Shown in pieces: positions 1 to 11,693 of a stretch of DNA of 64,000 bases (positions are counted from its first letter, which is position 1; each line of letters begins with the position of its first letter). Under the pieces are notes generated by a model that was not told the DNA's origin, did not search any database, and worked only from the letters and a program-made list of their open reading frames with translations. Position numbers and translations under genes: made by a program. The stretch is from Dioscorea cayenensis subsp. rotundata (Eukaryota > Streptophyta > Magnoliopsida > Dioscoreales > Dioscoreaceae), in assembly GCF_009730915.1 (NCBI RefSeq), contig NC_052474.1, forward strand, positions 20,929,501-20,993,500. Reading direction: 5' to 3'.

Positions 1-319
1 CTATACTTTGTCTATGTCTAGTAAGCTTTGTTAGATCAAAACTAAACAAAGATGAGAAATCCAAGTTTATCTATTTCAAATCCATATTTTTCTAATATAT
101 GTCTTTTTTATACATACAAGACTATTTTAACTACTCATGTTCTAAACAAACCAAGCTTATTTTGGTTTGAATTTCATTCAAAACAGAATAAACTAATAAA
201 AAACTAAGCCTTATATATTTAAATCATTTTTTTTTATATTAATCAATATGGAACTATTAGTTACTCTAATATGTTCTATACTTTTATATATATATATATA
301 TATATATACTTGTATGAAC

Positions 320-682
320 CTCGATAAAAGACTCTGAAAGAGGAGAATCAGGGCTACAGATGAAAGCTGTGGCAAAGACAGCGACGGCAATCTTGTGTGG
401 AAAGGCCTGAATGGCAAAGGAAATAGACATGCCACCTAAACTATGTCCAACAATCACCACCCTCTCATCCGGAAGAAGAGCAGACATGACTTCCATCAGA
501 GGTTTTACATACTCACGCACTGACTTCACCTCACTGATGCTTGTAGAATCAATGCCACAACCAGTGAGGTCCATCGCCGTTACCTTGTGCCCCGCCGACT
601 CGAGTAGAGATGCAAGCTTGTACCAGCACCATGCTCCATGCCCTGCACCATGAACTAGAATGAAGTGTGATCTCTTGCCCAT
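320..682 (-). CDS. Methylesterase (SABP2/MES family), copy A, exon 1 only (gene runs off left edge)
   Basis: Exon 1 of an alpha/beta-hydrolase of the plant methylesterase family, which hydrolyses methyl esters of small hormones such as methyl salicylate or methyl jasmonate. It encodes 121 residues from ATG at 682. It shows the N-terminal FILVHGAGHGAWCW strand and oxyanion region (about residues 7-20) and the nucleophile elbow GHSLGG (about 79-84). The frame is open to a donor (GAG then GTTCAT) at 320, phase 0, the same phase as the end of exon 1 in the complete copy at 15682-17145. Exons 2 and 3 are not in bases 1-319, so they should lie beyond the left edge. Sequence differs clearly from copies B and C (for example DLTGCG in place of DLLASG), so this is an older paralogue. 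Substrate cannot be told from the exon. Confidence 0.85.
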
Positions 683-740
683 GTTTCTGCTATATTAATG
701 CTTTATTCATTCATCCAATATACTTCTTCATATATATCTA

Positions 741-743
<3 letters not shown>

Positions 744-807
<64 letters not shown>
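744..807. repeat. (TA)n microsatellite upstream of copy A
   Basis: About 64 bases of uninterrupted TA repeat, starting some 60 bases upstream of the copy A start codon. Further TA runs lie at about 284-308, 16019-16066, 20361-20396 and 25933-25962. This one sits where a core promoter would be expected. Confidence 0.95.
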
Positions 808-810
<3 letters not shown>

Positions 811-811
811 A

Positions 812-1640
812 GAATGAAATGAAAGGGAAAATAAGAGGGAGGATGTTGTTTAATTTTTATTGTGTTCCGTTTTATAGACATGAGGTATGTGATTAATGTT
901 GAATGATATATTAATTATGTGGATGCCAATGCCGGCAAATTTTGGCTCGTGTTCAATGGATAGCAAAAGAGCCACGCATGCATTTTGATATTCTTCTTGT
1001 CTTGGTACGTACTCTCAATTCTAAGTATGTTACTTGTTTGTTTTTAATTTGTTGTTGAATCTTTGGGTGCAACTCTATGAATTGTTGGAGCTTGGATCAT
1101 CATGTTCGTTTTTTATTTTTCTTGTATTTATTTGTTTCTCTTTTAGTTATTTGTATTTATTTATATGTTATTTATTGAAGTTATAGGTTTAAGATTTATT
1201 TGTTTGTAAATTAAAGAACAGGTACAAATGGATTGTCCAAATTATACACTTAGCAAAATATAATAAGTTTCATATTATGTTGGTTAAACCAAAGCAGTTC
1301 AGTGTCATTTATCATTGTTTCTCACATCATTTTTTTCATTGCAGAGTTGTCTATTTATTTCTATGGTTTTAAATTACTTCTATTTTTTTATATATCTTTT
1401 ACTAAGGTCATCTTTATTTATGTTTGTACTTGCTTTCTGTAATGTATAAATTAGATGATTTATTTTTTTAAAAAAAATTAAAATTAAAATTAAAAAACAA
1501 GTGTGATTTTCAATTGAAAGTTTTGGTTAAAAATTAGCGTACATTGCAATGGGACATTGTTTTTCATTTTGGCATTAAAATTATGAAGAAGATGTACTTT
1601 TTTGTCTCATAGTACCATGACATAAATTTTGACTATTGAT
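812..1640. repeat. Upstream flank of copy A, duplicated at about 11694-12430
   Basis: A non-coding block beginning GAGAATGAAATGAAAGGG and passing through GTGGATGCCAATGC and AAAGAGCCACGCATGCATTT. It matches 11694-12430 base by base over several hundred bases with scattered substitutions and small indels. Similarity resumes further on around a GTTTTTCATTTTGGCATT segment (about 1555-1580 and 14855-14875). It marks the upstream side of a duplicated esterase unit. No open gene is seen. Confidence 0.8.
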
Positions 1641-1899
1641 GTACGTGTGAATCATTGGGAGGATATGATACACGTCAAGCATTCATGTCGTGTCATGGGT
1701 TAAATTATTTATTATTTTTTCATTTGATATAAATTTAAAAACTGAATAAATTACATCTTATGAATATATGTGGAGTTAATTACTACCTCAATAAATTTGT
1801 AATTTAATACCATATATGAGTTAAAGTTCGAATTCATCTCATCAGTAAAAAATCATAAAGCACTCTATGTAAAAAACCGATGCTAATAAACCAAAAAGA

Positions 1900-3860
1900 T
1901 CATTAAAAAATAAATCCTCATACACCAAATAAATTAAAAAAAAAATTCAATCTTTATTCATCAATAAATGACCAAACAAATGCTATATACTTATTATAAA
2001 TGACAAGTGCCGTATGACCTCCCATAGTTAATAAAACCTTCATAGATTTACAACTGACAACTCCTATGAATCACATGTAATGTTTAATCATAATAATACA
2101 CATCATTATTTATTTATTTATTTATTTATGATAAAACTGGACAAATCAATGGACCTAACTGCCAACTTTTTAGTTGAAAGTAGAATCTCTCTTATTGTAG
2201 GGGTGGTTAATACAAACAATTATTAAATTAAAAACTTTTTTTCAATCCTTATTTATCAATAAATGAACAAATAATTGCTATATATATACTTACTATAAAT
2301 GACTAGTTTTTAAAAAAATAGATAAACCACAAATTTATTAAAAATGAGCAAACACGGAGAAACAAAATACAAAAAATAAGACAGCAAACAAAGAAATAAA
2401 GCGAGGTTAATAAATGACAAGTGATGTGCAACTTCTCATAGTTAATAAAACCTTCATAGATTTACTATTGACAACTCCTTAATTTGAATCACATGTAATG
2501 TTTAATCACAATAATACAAATCATTATTTATTTCTTTATGGAAAAACTGGGCAAACTACTAGAGCTGACCATAAACTTTTGAGTTGGAAGTAGAGTGACG
2601 TGTTATTAAACCCGGACCGGCCCGGCGGTTCGACCAGTCGACCCGGTGACCCGGTGACTAAACCGGTCCGGGTCTCTAATTAGACCGGACATGTAATCAA
2701 CCCGGTGTGACCCGGTGTGACCCGGCCAAACCCGGTGACCCGGCCGGGTTTCAATGACCCGGGCGGGTTAATGCTTGTTTATAAAATGACATTTTCATCC
2801 TTTAATTTTTGTAACTTTTGTTATGTATTGGATTGAGTTGGTTTGATTAAATTTGAAATTTCACTATGGATTCATATGATATTGTGTTGTGTTTTGTTAT
2901 GTATGGAATATTTGAATGAGTTTGATATTAGGTTGAGTCTGTTATGTCATGTAGAGCTTGAATTTTGAAATTTTATTATGTATCGGTTTTAACTTTTATG
3001 CTTGTCATGTATTTTTACAATTTATTTTTGTCTCTTCAAATTATTTATTTAATAACAAATAATAAATAAATGTTATATATTATTATAGAATTAAAAACTA
3101 ATTTATAATTTTAAAAATAATATTTAAAATAATTTTATTAACCCGGCATTGACCCGAATGACCCGGCGGTTGAACCAGTTGACCCGAGACCCGAAGCCTA
3201 GACCGGGTCGATGTCCGGGCCGGTTTTGATAACATTACTAGAGTCTCTCCTATTGTAGGGGTGGTCAATACAAACCATTATTAAATTAAAAACTTTTTTC
3301 AATCCTTGTTTATCCATAAAGGAACAAATGCATGTGATTTTTAGGAGTTGTCAATTGTAAAGCTATGAAGGGTTTATTAACTGTGGGAACATGCAATGTT
3401 TAATCACAAAAATATAAATAATTATTTATTTATTTATGATAAAACTGGATAAAACATTGGATCTATTCCACAACTTTTGGGTTGGTAGTAGTGTCTCTCA
3501 TTGTAGGGGTCGTTAGTACAATCTATTATTAATTTAAAAAAAAAATTCAATCCTTATTTATCAATAAATGAGCAAATAATTGCTATATATTTATTATAAA
3601 TGACAAGTGATGTACGACTTCTCATAGTTAATAAAACCTTCATAGATTTACAATTGACAAGTACTCCTGCGAATCACATGTAATGTTTAATCATTTATAG
3701 ATTTACAATTGACAAGTACTCATGCGAATCACAATAATACATATCATTATTTATTTATATATTTATGATAAACTGAACAAACCATCATATCTAACCCTCA
3801 ACTTTTGAGTTGAAAGTAGAGTTTGTAAATGTGGTTAATACAAACCATTATTAATCCTTA
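1900..3860. repeat. Tandem spacer repeats (about 330 bp unit) downstream of copy B
   Basis: At least four imperfect copies of an AT-rich unit containing GTAGGGGTGGTTAATACAAA, CAATCCTTATTTATCAATAA, ACAAGTGATG and TTCATAGATTTACAATTGAC. Starts are near 1910, 2200, 3250 and 3505. A further partial unit occurs at 15400-15650, just downstream of copy C. The second unit is split by the MITE at 2596-3238, and another carries an unrelated insert at about 2310-2405. No gene is seen in this stretch. Confidence 0.75.
2596..3238. mobile_element. MITE-like element with GC-rich (ACCCGG) subterminal repeats
   Basis: About 643 bases with inverted ends TGTTATTAAACCCGG and (reverse complement of the right end) TGTTATCAAAACCGG. 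Both ends are packed with CCCGG/GACCCGG motifs around an AT-rich core. It is flanked by the direct repeat TAGAG (2591-2595 and 3239-3243). Neighbouring spacer units show the uninterrupted sequence at this point, which defines the insertion. It has no coding capacity. It resembles the element at 14002-14851. Superfamily not assigned. Confidence 0.75.
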
Positions 3861-4399
3861 TTAAACAAATTAAGTATTAAACCCTTAAACATATTTGTGT
3901 CCAACTTCTAACAAACAATTAAGCAACATTTGAGGCTGGCAAAGCATAGCCATGTGATCTGAAGCTTCAATTGCCATCACTTGTTCTATTGATGCCTTTT
4001 CAATCATCCACTCCTGAAGATCTTGCAATAAATCATCTTCTTTGCAAATGATATAAACTCTTTCAACTGATCCAAAATTTTCCTTTGTGAGCAATGACTT
4101 GTTTGCCAACTCTCTTAAGAATAACTTTGTGGGTCTTTACCAGCATGCTTCCAAGTTTAATGTCCTGAAATTTACAATTTAGACTCTGATTAAGTGTAAT
4201 TAATTAATTATCGAATGTGATTAGAGATTTAGATTTAATTTTGATTAATTAATTACCTCTTGTGGACAAAGTTGATATATTCTTGAGGACATTAGTTTCT
4301 CTCCAAGCGATAATGATGTTGGAGGATTCTCTAGACCATCATCGAAGCGTATTTTCGCATCTAACAATGACTCAGCGCTATTTCGAAGAAAAAACTAGC

Positions 4400-5475
4400 T
4401 CCATATTTTCATGATAATAGAGAAGCGTTAATAGAGAAGCGTTAGTTTAACATGTAGCATGTAAAAAGAAGGAATCAAACACATTCATTCTCTAAAAAAT
4501 ATATTTTTTTTATCATTTTTATTTATTTATTTATTTATTTCATCAGTTACGTACGGTGGTTTAACAACTATTAAAATTTTATCATAAGGGGTTGGCTAAC
4601 ACGCAAGCAATGACAGCTTGTCGCATGATCGCAAGATGATATATCATAGGCCAAAATCCTACCATGGTAAATTTTATCTGCCATACAATCCTGGAGGGAC
4701 CGTAGAGCTAGAAATATGGATCCTCTCACAAGATACCTTATATATAATTAATTATCATTGTTGTATAGTATTTCTATAGCATTTCTATAGCATTATATAG
4801 TGTTTGCATAATACTACACAACACCGAGACCAAGGGTGTCGGTCTATAGACTGCTTATTCACCATTCTAATAAGATATCACTAAGTTGCCAATAATTCTT
4901 TCTCTTAAAATTATTGAACTTACATGATAAGTATTTTTGAAAAAGATAAAAACTTGACATAAAAACATAAGTTAAATATTTATTTATTTATTAAGCACAT
5001 GTATTGATAGTAAAGGTAAGTACTAGATGGGCTATCCGCAAAAGCTCGAAAGCCTGTTTGAAATTTGGGAAGGCTTTGAGCAAAAAATATAAGGCACGAC
5101 GATGACTAGCCATTGGACAAAAGAAAACCCATTTTAAAGATAGGTTGGACTTGGTTTTCATTGTTAAAAGCCTGGGCTGGCCTGAGTTCTAAAATATGTT
5201 TATTAATTAGTTTATATATATATATATATATATATATTTATTTATTTATTTATTTCCATTGAGTATAATCGTTTGAATTTTAGTTGTTGTGATTGAAAAA
5301 AAAATGTGCATTTGATATTTTAATTTTAAAGTGTTTTGTAGAATAAAATTTGATCATGTTCACATATTAATATTATTGCTAATTTTTTAATAACCTATTT
5401 ATTATTCAATAAAAACCTATGTGGGCGGGCCTTGGTTAAAGGTCATTAAATTTGGGCGAGTTTTGGCAACAATTA
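4400..5475. other. Enlarged intron 1 of copy B, left part
   Basis: Non-coding. From about 5030 there is a block with GGGCTGGCCTG and GGGCGGGCC motifs. It is interrupted at 5476 by the solo LTR and resumes after 7310 with CAGACGGGACTTG and CGAACCCGACCCAACC, so it looks like a second GC-motif MITE into which the LTR inserted. Between 4500 and 5000 I see no gene. Confidence 0.4.
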
Positions 5476-7310
5476 TGACAATGCTCCCCGCAAGTGCACG
5501 GAGTTGTCGAAGTAATAAATCCCAGGTGAATGGGGTATCGTATCCATAGGGAAAAGGGAATAAAAATACTTAATTTGCTTCTTAACTATATGAAAGATGA
5601 ATAGTGATATGTGTGACAAGATTCAATTCTCAAAAATAAAGCAACCCGAAAGAGAGCAAAAGTAAAGGAGAAGGTAAGGCAATCGATAAAGATGGGGTAC
5701 CCAGGTATCGATTCGCTTAGAAAAATCGTTTCAAGTGCAAAAACTCTCTATTATGCTTCTTAACTAATGCAATGGTGAGTCAGGGACATCCTTTTAATGC
5801 ATGGTCCCGAATCTAGGGTTAACCAAGCCTAATCCTCTACATATCCCAGAGGAGAGGTTGAACAACCTCTCAACCTCGCACTCGTAAGAAGGATTGCATT
5901 AAGCTCTGGGGATTCCAAGTGATAAATCTCTTCCTAGTTGTAGACCTAACCCTTTGGTCTAGAAGAAAGGTCCCTAACCACAATTAAGCCCTAGATGCTA
6001 AAATCACCTCAACGCTTCACTCCGTTGCACTCACAACTAAGCCCCAGCGGAGGGTCATCCCTTAGTTCATTCGCTCTATTATGGCCGCAAAGAACTCGAG
6101 GAATGGAGGTAGAATCTATCACACCAGAGGGTAAAGGGGACGCTCCTGTACCTCTCGACTCACCCTCTCAACCCTCTCCAATCAAGCTTTGTCTAACTCT
6201 CGTGGTGTGTCACTCACTCACAAGGGTTACCACATGAACTCTCAACCTTAGTGTCACTCTAAGGGAGTATCCAAACAATCAAACATTCAAGATTGGAACT
6301 CACAATAACATCAATTAATTGAAAGCATAATAAAGAGATTCAATGAAACTAATACATCCTAGGGTTCACAAATACCCAAGTACCCACTAGGGGTTTAGCT
6401 CTCCATGGAGCACAATACAAACGATAATGAAATCAAATGTAAAAGAAAGCAATCCACCCCCCTCGATAGTCGTGGCGATGGTCTTGTGGAGAGTCCTCTA
6501 CTCGTAGCAAGATCCCCTTGTCCGGTATAAGATACGCCTCGCCAAATCAATCCAACTGAAGGCTCCCTTACCAACCTTCTTCCAAAGAGATGACGATGTC
6601 GGAGCCGTAGAACCTCTCCAAATCCCTAGCCAATACCTCTCAAAACCCTAGCCGCAACCCTCTCTCAAGTTAGGGAAAAGATGGAAAAAAGAATCCTCAA
6701 ATCGGGGCTGAAATTGGCTTAAATAAGGTTGGAATCGGGATTCCACACGCCCTTGTGGATATTCCACACGGGCCTATGGAATTAACACACGGCATGTGGA
6801 ATTTCCACACGCCTCGTGTGGCTCCTCTGTTTTGCTCCTTCTTTGGCCGGCTGTGAACATTACCTGCTACAGTGACGGCCCGAAATACTCCTGAATCCAT
6901 GCTTTCATCGAGGTAACGTAAACGGGCACACATTCACGTCGTAGATCGTCTTGGTTCTTCAATAAATGGTCACATTGGTGGAGATCTTGCTAAGTATGCA
7001 CAAGCCGGAATACTGGGATGTAACTGCCTTCATGCCCCTCCGAATCATTGCCTTAGCTCGAATACAAGGAGGTTGGCATACATTCTAGCATTCTAAACCC
7101 GACTCATGTCTCCGCGTTTGAGCCTTCTCAAGATCTCCTCCAAATAATGCGTAAAACAATCTACAATGGCTTCTTTCACAAATAATCAGCCTCACAACCC
7201 AACCTACATAAAAGTACATAAATACACACGTATTAGTGCTAAAACCTGATAAAATAATGTCCATCATAAGGAAAGAACACTTCGCATTCTTATCGCACAA
7301 GCACTTATCA
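5476..7310. mobile_element. Solo LTR of a Ty3/gypsy-like retrotransposon
   Basis: About 1835 bases starting TGACAATG and ending CTTATCA, so it has the TG...CA ends of an LTR. Flanks are AATTA on the left and AGTTA on the right, a 5-bp target-site duplication with one mismatch. The left part (CGCAAGTGCACGGAG, then AAATCCCAGGTGAATGGGG, then ATCGTATCCA) and the right part, read on minus as TGATAAGTGCTTGTGCG, resemble LTRs of large plant gypsy elements recalled from memory. No gag-pol, primer-binding site or second LTR is seen, so recombination to a solo LTR is likely. The short open frames inside are not genes. Confidence 0.6.
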
Positions 7311-7925
7311 AGTTAACACCTATATTTTAGAGTCAGACGGGACTTGTACTATCTTGAATTTTAGTAATTATGGACTCAGCCTAGTCCGAACCCGACCCAA
7401 CCTATGGACAGATTTAGTAAGTACTCAAACACAATGTCTCTAAAAAAATATTTAATTTATTAAATAAAAATTTTAAAATATAAAAATTCTAACATAAAAA
7501 CAAGAAATTAAGTAATTATTTAACTAGCTCTGCACGTCCATGATAACAGGGAACAATTAATTCAATGCATGTATTAAAAGTAAAGAGAATTCTTTTTTTC
7601 TGAAAACAAAAAAAGAGAAAAATTTTTCCTCAAAGGATAGTTGCAATTTCATTTTACCTTTTATTTAAAAACCAAAAGTTCGTATTTTACTGTTGCATTA
7701 TCAATAGTTAATTTTAAAGATATATTTAAACTTATGAAAATTATGATCAATTAAGAACTTATTTTTTATACTTAAAAAAAATAGAATTGCACCTTATCAA
7801 AAGACTCGGAAGCAGGGAAGTCGATGCCAGGGGAAATTCTGGTGACATAGACGGCGGTGGCGATCTTTTCCGGGAAAGCCTCCATGGCCAATGAAATGGC
7901 AACACCTCCCAAACTATGGCCAACC

Positions 7926-8330
7926 TGTTAGTTTGAGTTTCTATTCTGAATTCAACTTCGTGATGATATTGATTCAAACTGAATTCAAACTAAATAAAGT
8001 GGTCCATAACTTATATGGTGGAATCCTAATTTAATTTTAATTGGCACTTTGAATTGTGATCTAACATAAACCTTTAAGTTGAGTTAATCCTTTGATGGTA
8101 AGGATTATATATAGACAGCACCAGGAGTCCACAATCTATCATTCTTGTAAATACCTAGCTCCATCGGTGGGAGAGGACGGGATAGATTGGAAGAGTCCCT
8201 GGTTACTTCAAGCGTGGACTCAAGGCTCTCGTCGTCTTCAACAATTTGCTATGGCTGAAGGTAAGTGATCCTGCTTCCTCATATAATATACGACATAGAA
8301 GTTGTAATTAAGCTTGATGAAAATCTAACA
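7926..8330 (+). mobile_element. Copia-like LTR inserted in copy B exon 1
   Basis: A 405-base LTR with inverted termini TGTTAG (7926) and CTAACA (ending 8330) and an internal TATATATAG at about 8107. It is followed at once by ATTGGCATCCGAGCCGGG (8331-8348), a diverged version of the initiator-tRNA-Met primer-binding site of plant copia elements. It begins exactly where esterase coding sequence stops, just upstream of the GHSLGG codons. No gag-pol and no matching second LTR are visible in the window. Confidence 0.7.
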
Positions 8331-8740
8331 ATTGGCATCCGAGCCGGGTTTTATACCTCTTGTAAATTGTACCCAGATAGGATTTGTATCCAGATAGGTT
8401 TAGGATCTTGATAAGTTTAGTATCCAGATAGGGTTAGGATCCGGATATGATTTACGCTCTTCCAGATATGCCTCAGAGTTCTAATCCAGATATGCATCAA
8501 AGCTTTAATCCAGATATACCTCAGATTTCTTCTATATATAGACAGTCCCATGTATATGTGCTTCAGATATTGAAATAAAACCCTAGTGCGGCCGTGGATA
8601 TAGGCAATCTTTGCCGAACCACGTAAATCTTGTCTTGTCTTTCTTGTGATTGTTTTCTATTTTATTTTTCTCTCCCTCGATCTTTTATCTTTAGTGGGAA
8701 TCCGAATTCCCAACGGAGAAAAGAAGAGATGAAGTTTAGA
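8331..8740 (+). mobile_element. Retrotransposon leader and second LTR fragment
   Basis: After the primer-binding-like site come imperfect short repeats of ATCCAGATAGG / TCCAGATATGCCTCA (about 8370-8530). These are followed by GCGGCCGTGGATATAGG and GCCGAACCACGTAAATCTTG (about 8588-8632), which look like the end of another copia-type LTR. The stretch is a chimera of retroelement pieces with no coding potential. Confidence 0.45.
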
Positions 8741-9239
8741 TGGATAATCATCTAAAGGCTGAGTTGCCCCTCCAAAAAGATATGGAATTGTCAAACTTAA
8801 TATACGTGCCAAACATTCATTCATAGCCTTGAAAAGTAAAAATGATTCGTTAGGAAAAAGAGATGAAAATTTCTTGAAGGAAGTAACAATGCATCCATTA
8901 TAATTTTTACTTTCCTCAGTCAGTGGTGCCTAGAAAATATTTTTTTAAAAAAATTACTCATATTTTTATTTTTTTTGGAAAAAATAATTATTTTTTAAAT
9001 ATGTAAATTGATAAAAATTAAATACAATTAACAATAGTTAGAACTTTTAAATCTGAATCATAGAGTAGCGATCAATAGGGTGGCTAGGGTTTGAAGAAAA
9101 TAGAATTTTGTATATAATACTTAGTAATTTTGATTGTTTATATAAATGGATAATCATCTAATAATCTAAATAAAATTTAATGCATCCAACGATTAGAAAA
9201 ATAGACGTTTAATAAGAAAAAAAAATAAAAAAAAATAAA

Positions 9240-9780
9240 GTGAAATGGATACGTATGGTAGAAGATAACCTAGCCTAATTAAAGTCCAATAAAATATATG
9301 GATATGAGCAAATATAAGGATGTTGAAACTTTTGAAAATTAAGGTTACTGTACAAACATTGATCAAGATGGCATGCTTAACCAAGTTAACAAGAAAGAGA
9401 TATGGAATTTTCAACCTCAATAGACATGTAATCCATTCAATTCTATCCGAAGTTAATTAAAAGTATGATTTAAATTAGGGAATGACTTAGGTGAAATTAG
9501 ATAGGTGTAGTTAGTGTAGTTCACTATTGACATTGTAACACGTGTCCCAAATATATATAAAAATATAATAACTTTCTTATAATGTCCTTACCTTTTTTTT
9601 AAAAATTACTCATCTCATGCCACATGTCAAACATCCAATGGTAAACTACACTAACTACACATATCTAACTTCACCTAAGTCATTCTCTTTTAAATTGACA
9701 GTCAAGTTTTATGTAGAATATTTGTAATGTCTCAAATACCTCAAATCCATTGTATTCACTCATTTCTTACATAAAATGAG
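9240..9780. repeat. Upstream flank of copy B, related to 17870-18040 and 19740-20040
   Basis: Contains AAGATGGCATGCTTAACCAAG and GATATGGAATTTTCAACCT, found again with substitutions at about 17995-18045 and 19855-19915. The copy at 19740-20040 continues colinearly through GAAGTTAATTAAAA and AAGTTTTATGTA, but lacks the MITE at 9477-9688. A separate local repeat, GAGTTGCCCCT then ATGAATTGTCAAACTT-like sequence, occurs at about 8760 and 9800. These are duplicated 5' flanks of esterase units. Confidence 0.7.
9477..9688. mobile_element. hAT-type MITE with perfect 8-bp target-site duplication
   Basis: 212 bases with terminal inverted repeats AGGGAATGACTTAGGTGAA and AGAGAATGACTTAGGTGAA (right end reversed). 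The inverted match continues through TAGTTAGTGTAGTT. The flanking direct repeat TTTAAATT (9469-9476 and 9689-9696) is perfect. Eight bases is the hAT signature. The related flank at about 19935-19990 has no element at this point, giving a natural empty site. Non-coding. Confidence 0.85.
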
Positions 9781-9789
9781 TCTTTCCCT

Positions 9790-11690
9790 CTAGTTAGGTA
9801 GAGTTGCCCCTAGAGAGATATTGAATTGTCAAACTTGATATACGTGCTAAACATTCATTCTTAATCTTGAAAAGTAAAAATGATTGGTTTAGGAAGGAAA
9901 GTTGAATTTTCATTGAATTTTCTTGGAGTAAAGTAGCAACACATCCATCAAGAACCATAAAGAAAAATGTTTTAAGATGAAAAAAAAAATATAAACCATT
10001 AGAACCAAAATGAAAAAACACAATATGTGCAAAATAAATACATAACGTTTATTTTTATAATGAACTAATCTTCTCTATATCCAATATTAAATAACAATAA
10101 TAATAGTTAATTTAGTTTAAATATGTTTACATGTATTTGAAACTATATTATGGTTATATATGGAAAGGGAAATTAAAAAAAATCATAATCAAATATATTA
10201 AAAATAATTAAAAAAATATGTGTTTTAGCATATTAAAACATAAACAAAACTTAAAATATGCTAGAATGCTTGTCATTTTAAAGATATTAATAATTTTTCA
10301 AAAATATATAGGTATTTTGAAAATTAGGATTTTTTAAAATTACCATAATTTTTGTTTTTTTCAAGTGAATAAATTATTAATTTATTAAAAACAAGAGTGC
10401 AAAATGGAAACAACTGATAAATATAGCGAAAGAAAACATATTAGTTATTACAATGGGCTGGTGACCATTGTAGTAACTATTATGTAAACATGAGATACAC
10501 TATGTTAGCCAAAGACCTATAAATCAAATAGCAAAGGCCCCTAGTTTGTTGGAGACTCAAAGTTGATCCCTTAAAGGCACAAATGCAGAATTAATTCTGC
10601 AGCTCAACTAGGTGAAAGGACATGCAATACTCGTTAAGGGATTAACTCCATGTTTGTGCATATATGCCCCTTTGATTAGGTGGACCTGCATGTGTGTCAT
10701 CAATGCAGCCAGTTGGATGAGCGTTGAGGTGATTAACTCCGCAGCATCGATGTAGGGGCCCCTAACCCACAATAATTTGTCCACTTAAAAAAAAAAAAAT
10801 TGTGTTACCATGATATATGGCTTGGTTGTTGAATTCATTCATTAGACTCTAAATTTTCATAATTTTAATATTGTGGTTGAAAGCGAATTAGATATTCACA
10901 CTTGCAAACTCATTAGATGTCACCAGCATATATAGAGTACAGAGGTGTAACAACTTAGTAGTTGTTACATGCCAAAACGATTGTCTTGACGCGCAAGTCA
11001 CGAGATTAATTGACGCGCAAGTCACAGGTACATGTACTTGATCTCCGGAGGTTGCTTGGCGTGCAAGTTAAGGGCCCATGCACGTACCATGCATGGTCTT
11101 GTTCGGCTAACAGTGGTCACCACTTATTTCTTTTGCATTTGACAAAGTAGTAGCCATATTTGTAAATTAGGTCGGCAAAAAAGATCATACCAAATGCAAA
11201 TCATGCAAGATAGATACTATAAACGATGTGATCATTCCAAATGTGTTGCTTCTGCTAGAAAATGTAATAGAGTTCGGCAATCCATGCATGTAGACAATCT
11301 TTATTGTATGGATAAGATAATATGATTATAATCAATTAATCTCACCAATTTCAAATCAATAATATACTTTAAATCTTCTAGGTCATTCTTAGAAAAGTAT
11401 TAAAAAAAACCAATAGATTGCAACCCTTAGGTCTATGTATAATCCTTTTGATTAAAAGATTAATTTTACTTATGTAGATCAATATCTAAAATATCAAATT
11501 AACAAAGAATGGCATTGTTAGTTGAATAGCTTGAGCCTATAAAGTTCATGCCTCCTTCTGCATTCTTCATTTTCTGTTAAATCCGGATAGAATAAAAATG
11601 CATGGTAAAAGGCACATATGGTTAAATTTTAATTTAGTATATGTTGTTGAATTTAAATCCATCCATAAGCAATATGTTAAAAATAGTGTA
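9790..11690. other. Intergenic, no gene seen
   Basis: AT-rich DNA with a local repeat near 9800 and a moderately GC block at about 10530-10780 (TTAACTCCATG, TTAACTCCGCAGC) that may be an old SINE or LTR fragment. Nothing further is supportable. Confidence 0.5.
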
Positions 11691-11693
11691 TTA

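Larger units (their letters stand above)
3885..7925 (-). pseudogene. Methylesterase (SABP2/MES family), copy B, disrupted
   Basis: A broken paralogue of the complete gene at 15682-17145. Exon 3 is 4164-3885 and carries the Asp and His region (IICKEDD, EASDHMAML), but it is 280 nt against 279 in the intact copy. One extra base near 4136-4138 shifts the frame after the first eight codons. Exon 2 is 4394-4257 (138 nt) and stays open (about residues FFLRNSAESLLD to YQLCPQE), with good AG and GT borders. Intron 1 has grown to about 3.4 kb and contains the solo LTR at 5476-7310. Exon 1 survives only as 7925-7795, from the GHSLGG elbow to the donor. The LTR at 7926 cuts it there, and the N-terminal half (about 80 codons) is not found to the right. 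The three lesions together make a functional product very unlikely. Confidence 0.85.

Noticed and set aside
1900-3860. CRISPR-like array
   Set aside because: Direct repeats of about 330 bases with diverged copies in a plant genome; they are spacer duplications, not a CRISPR.
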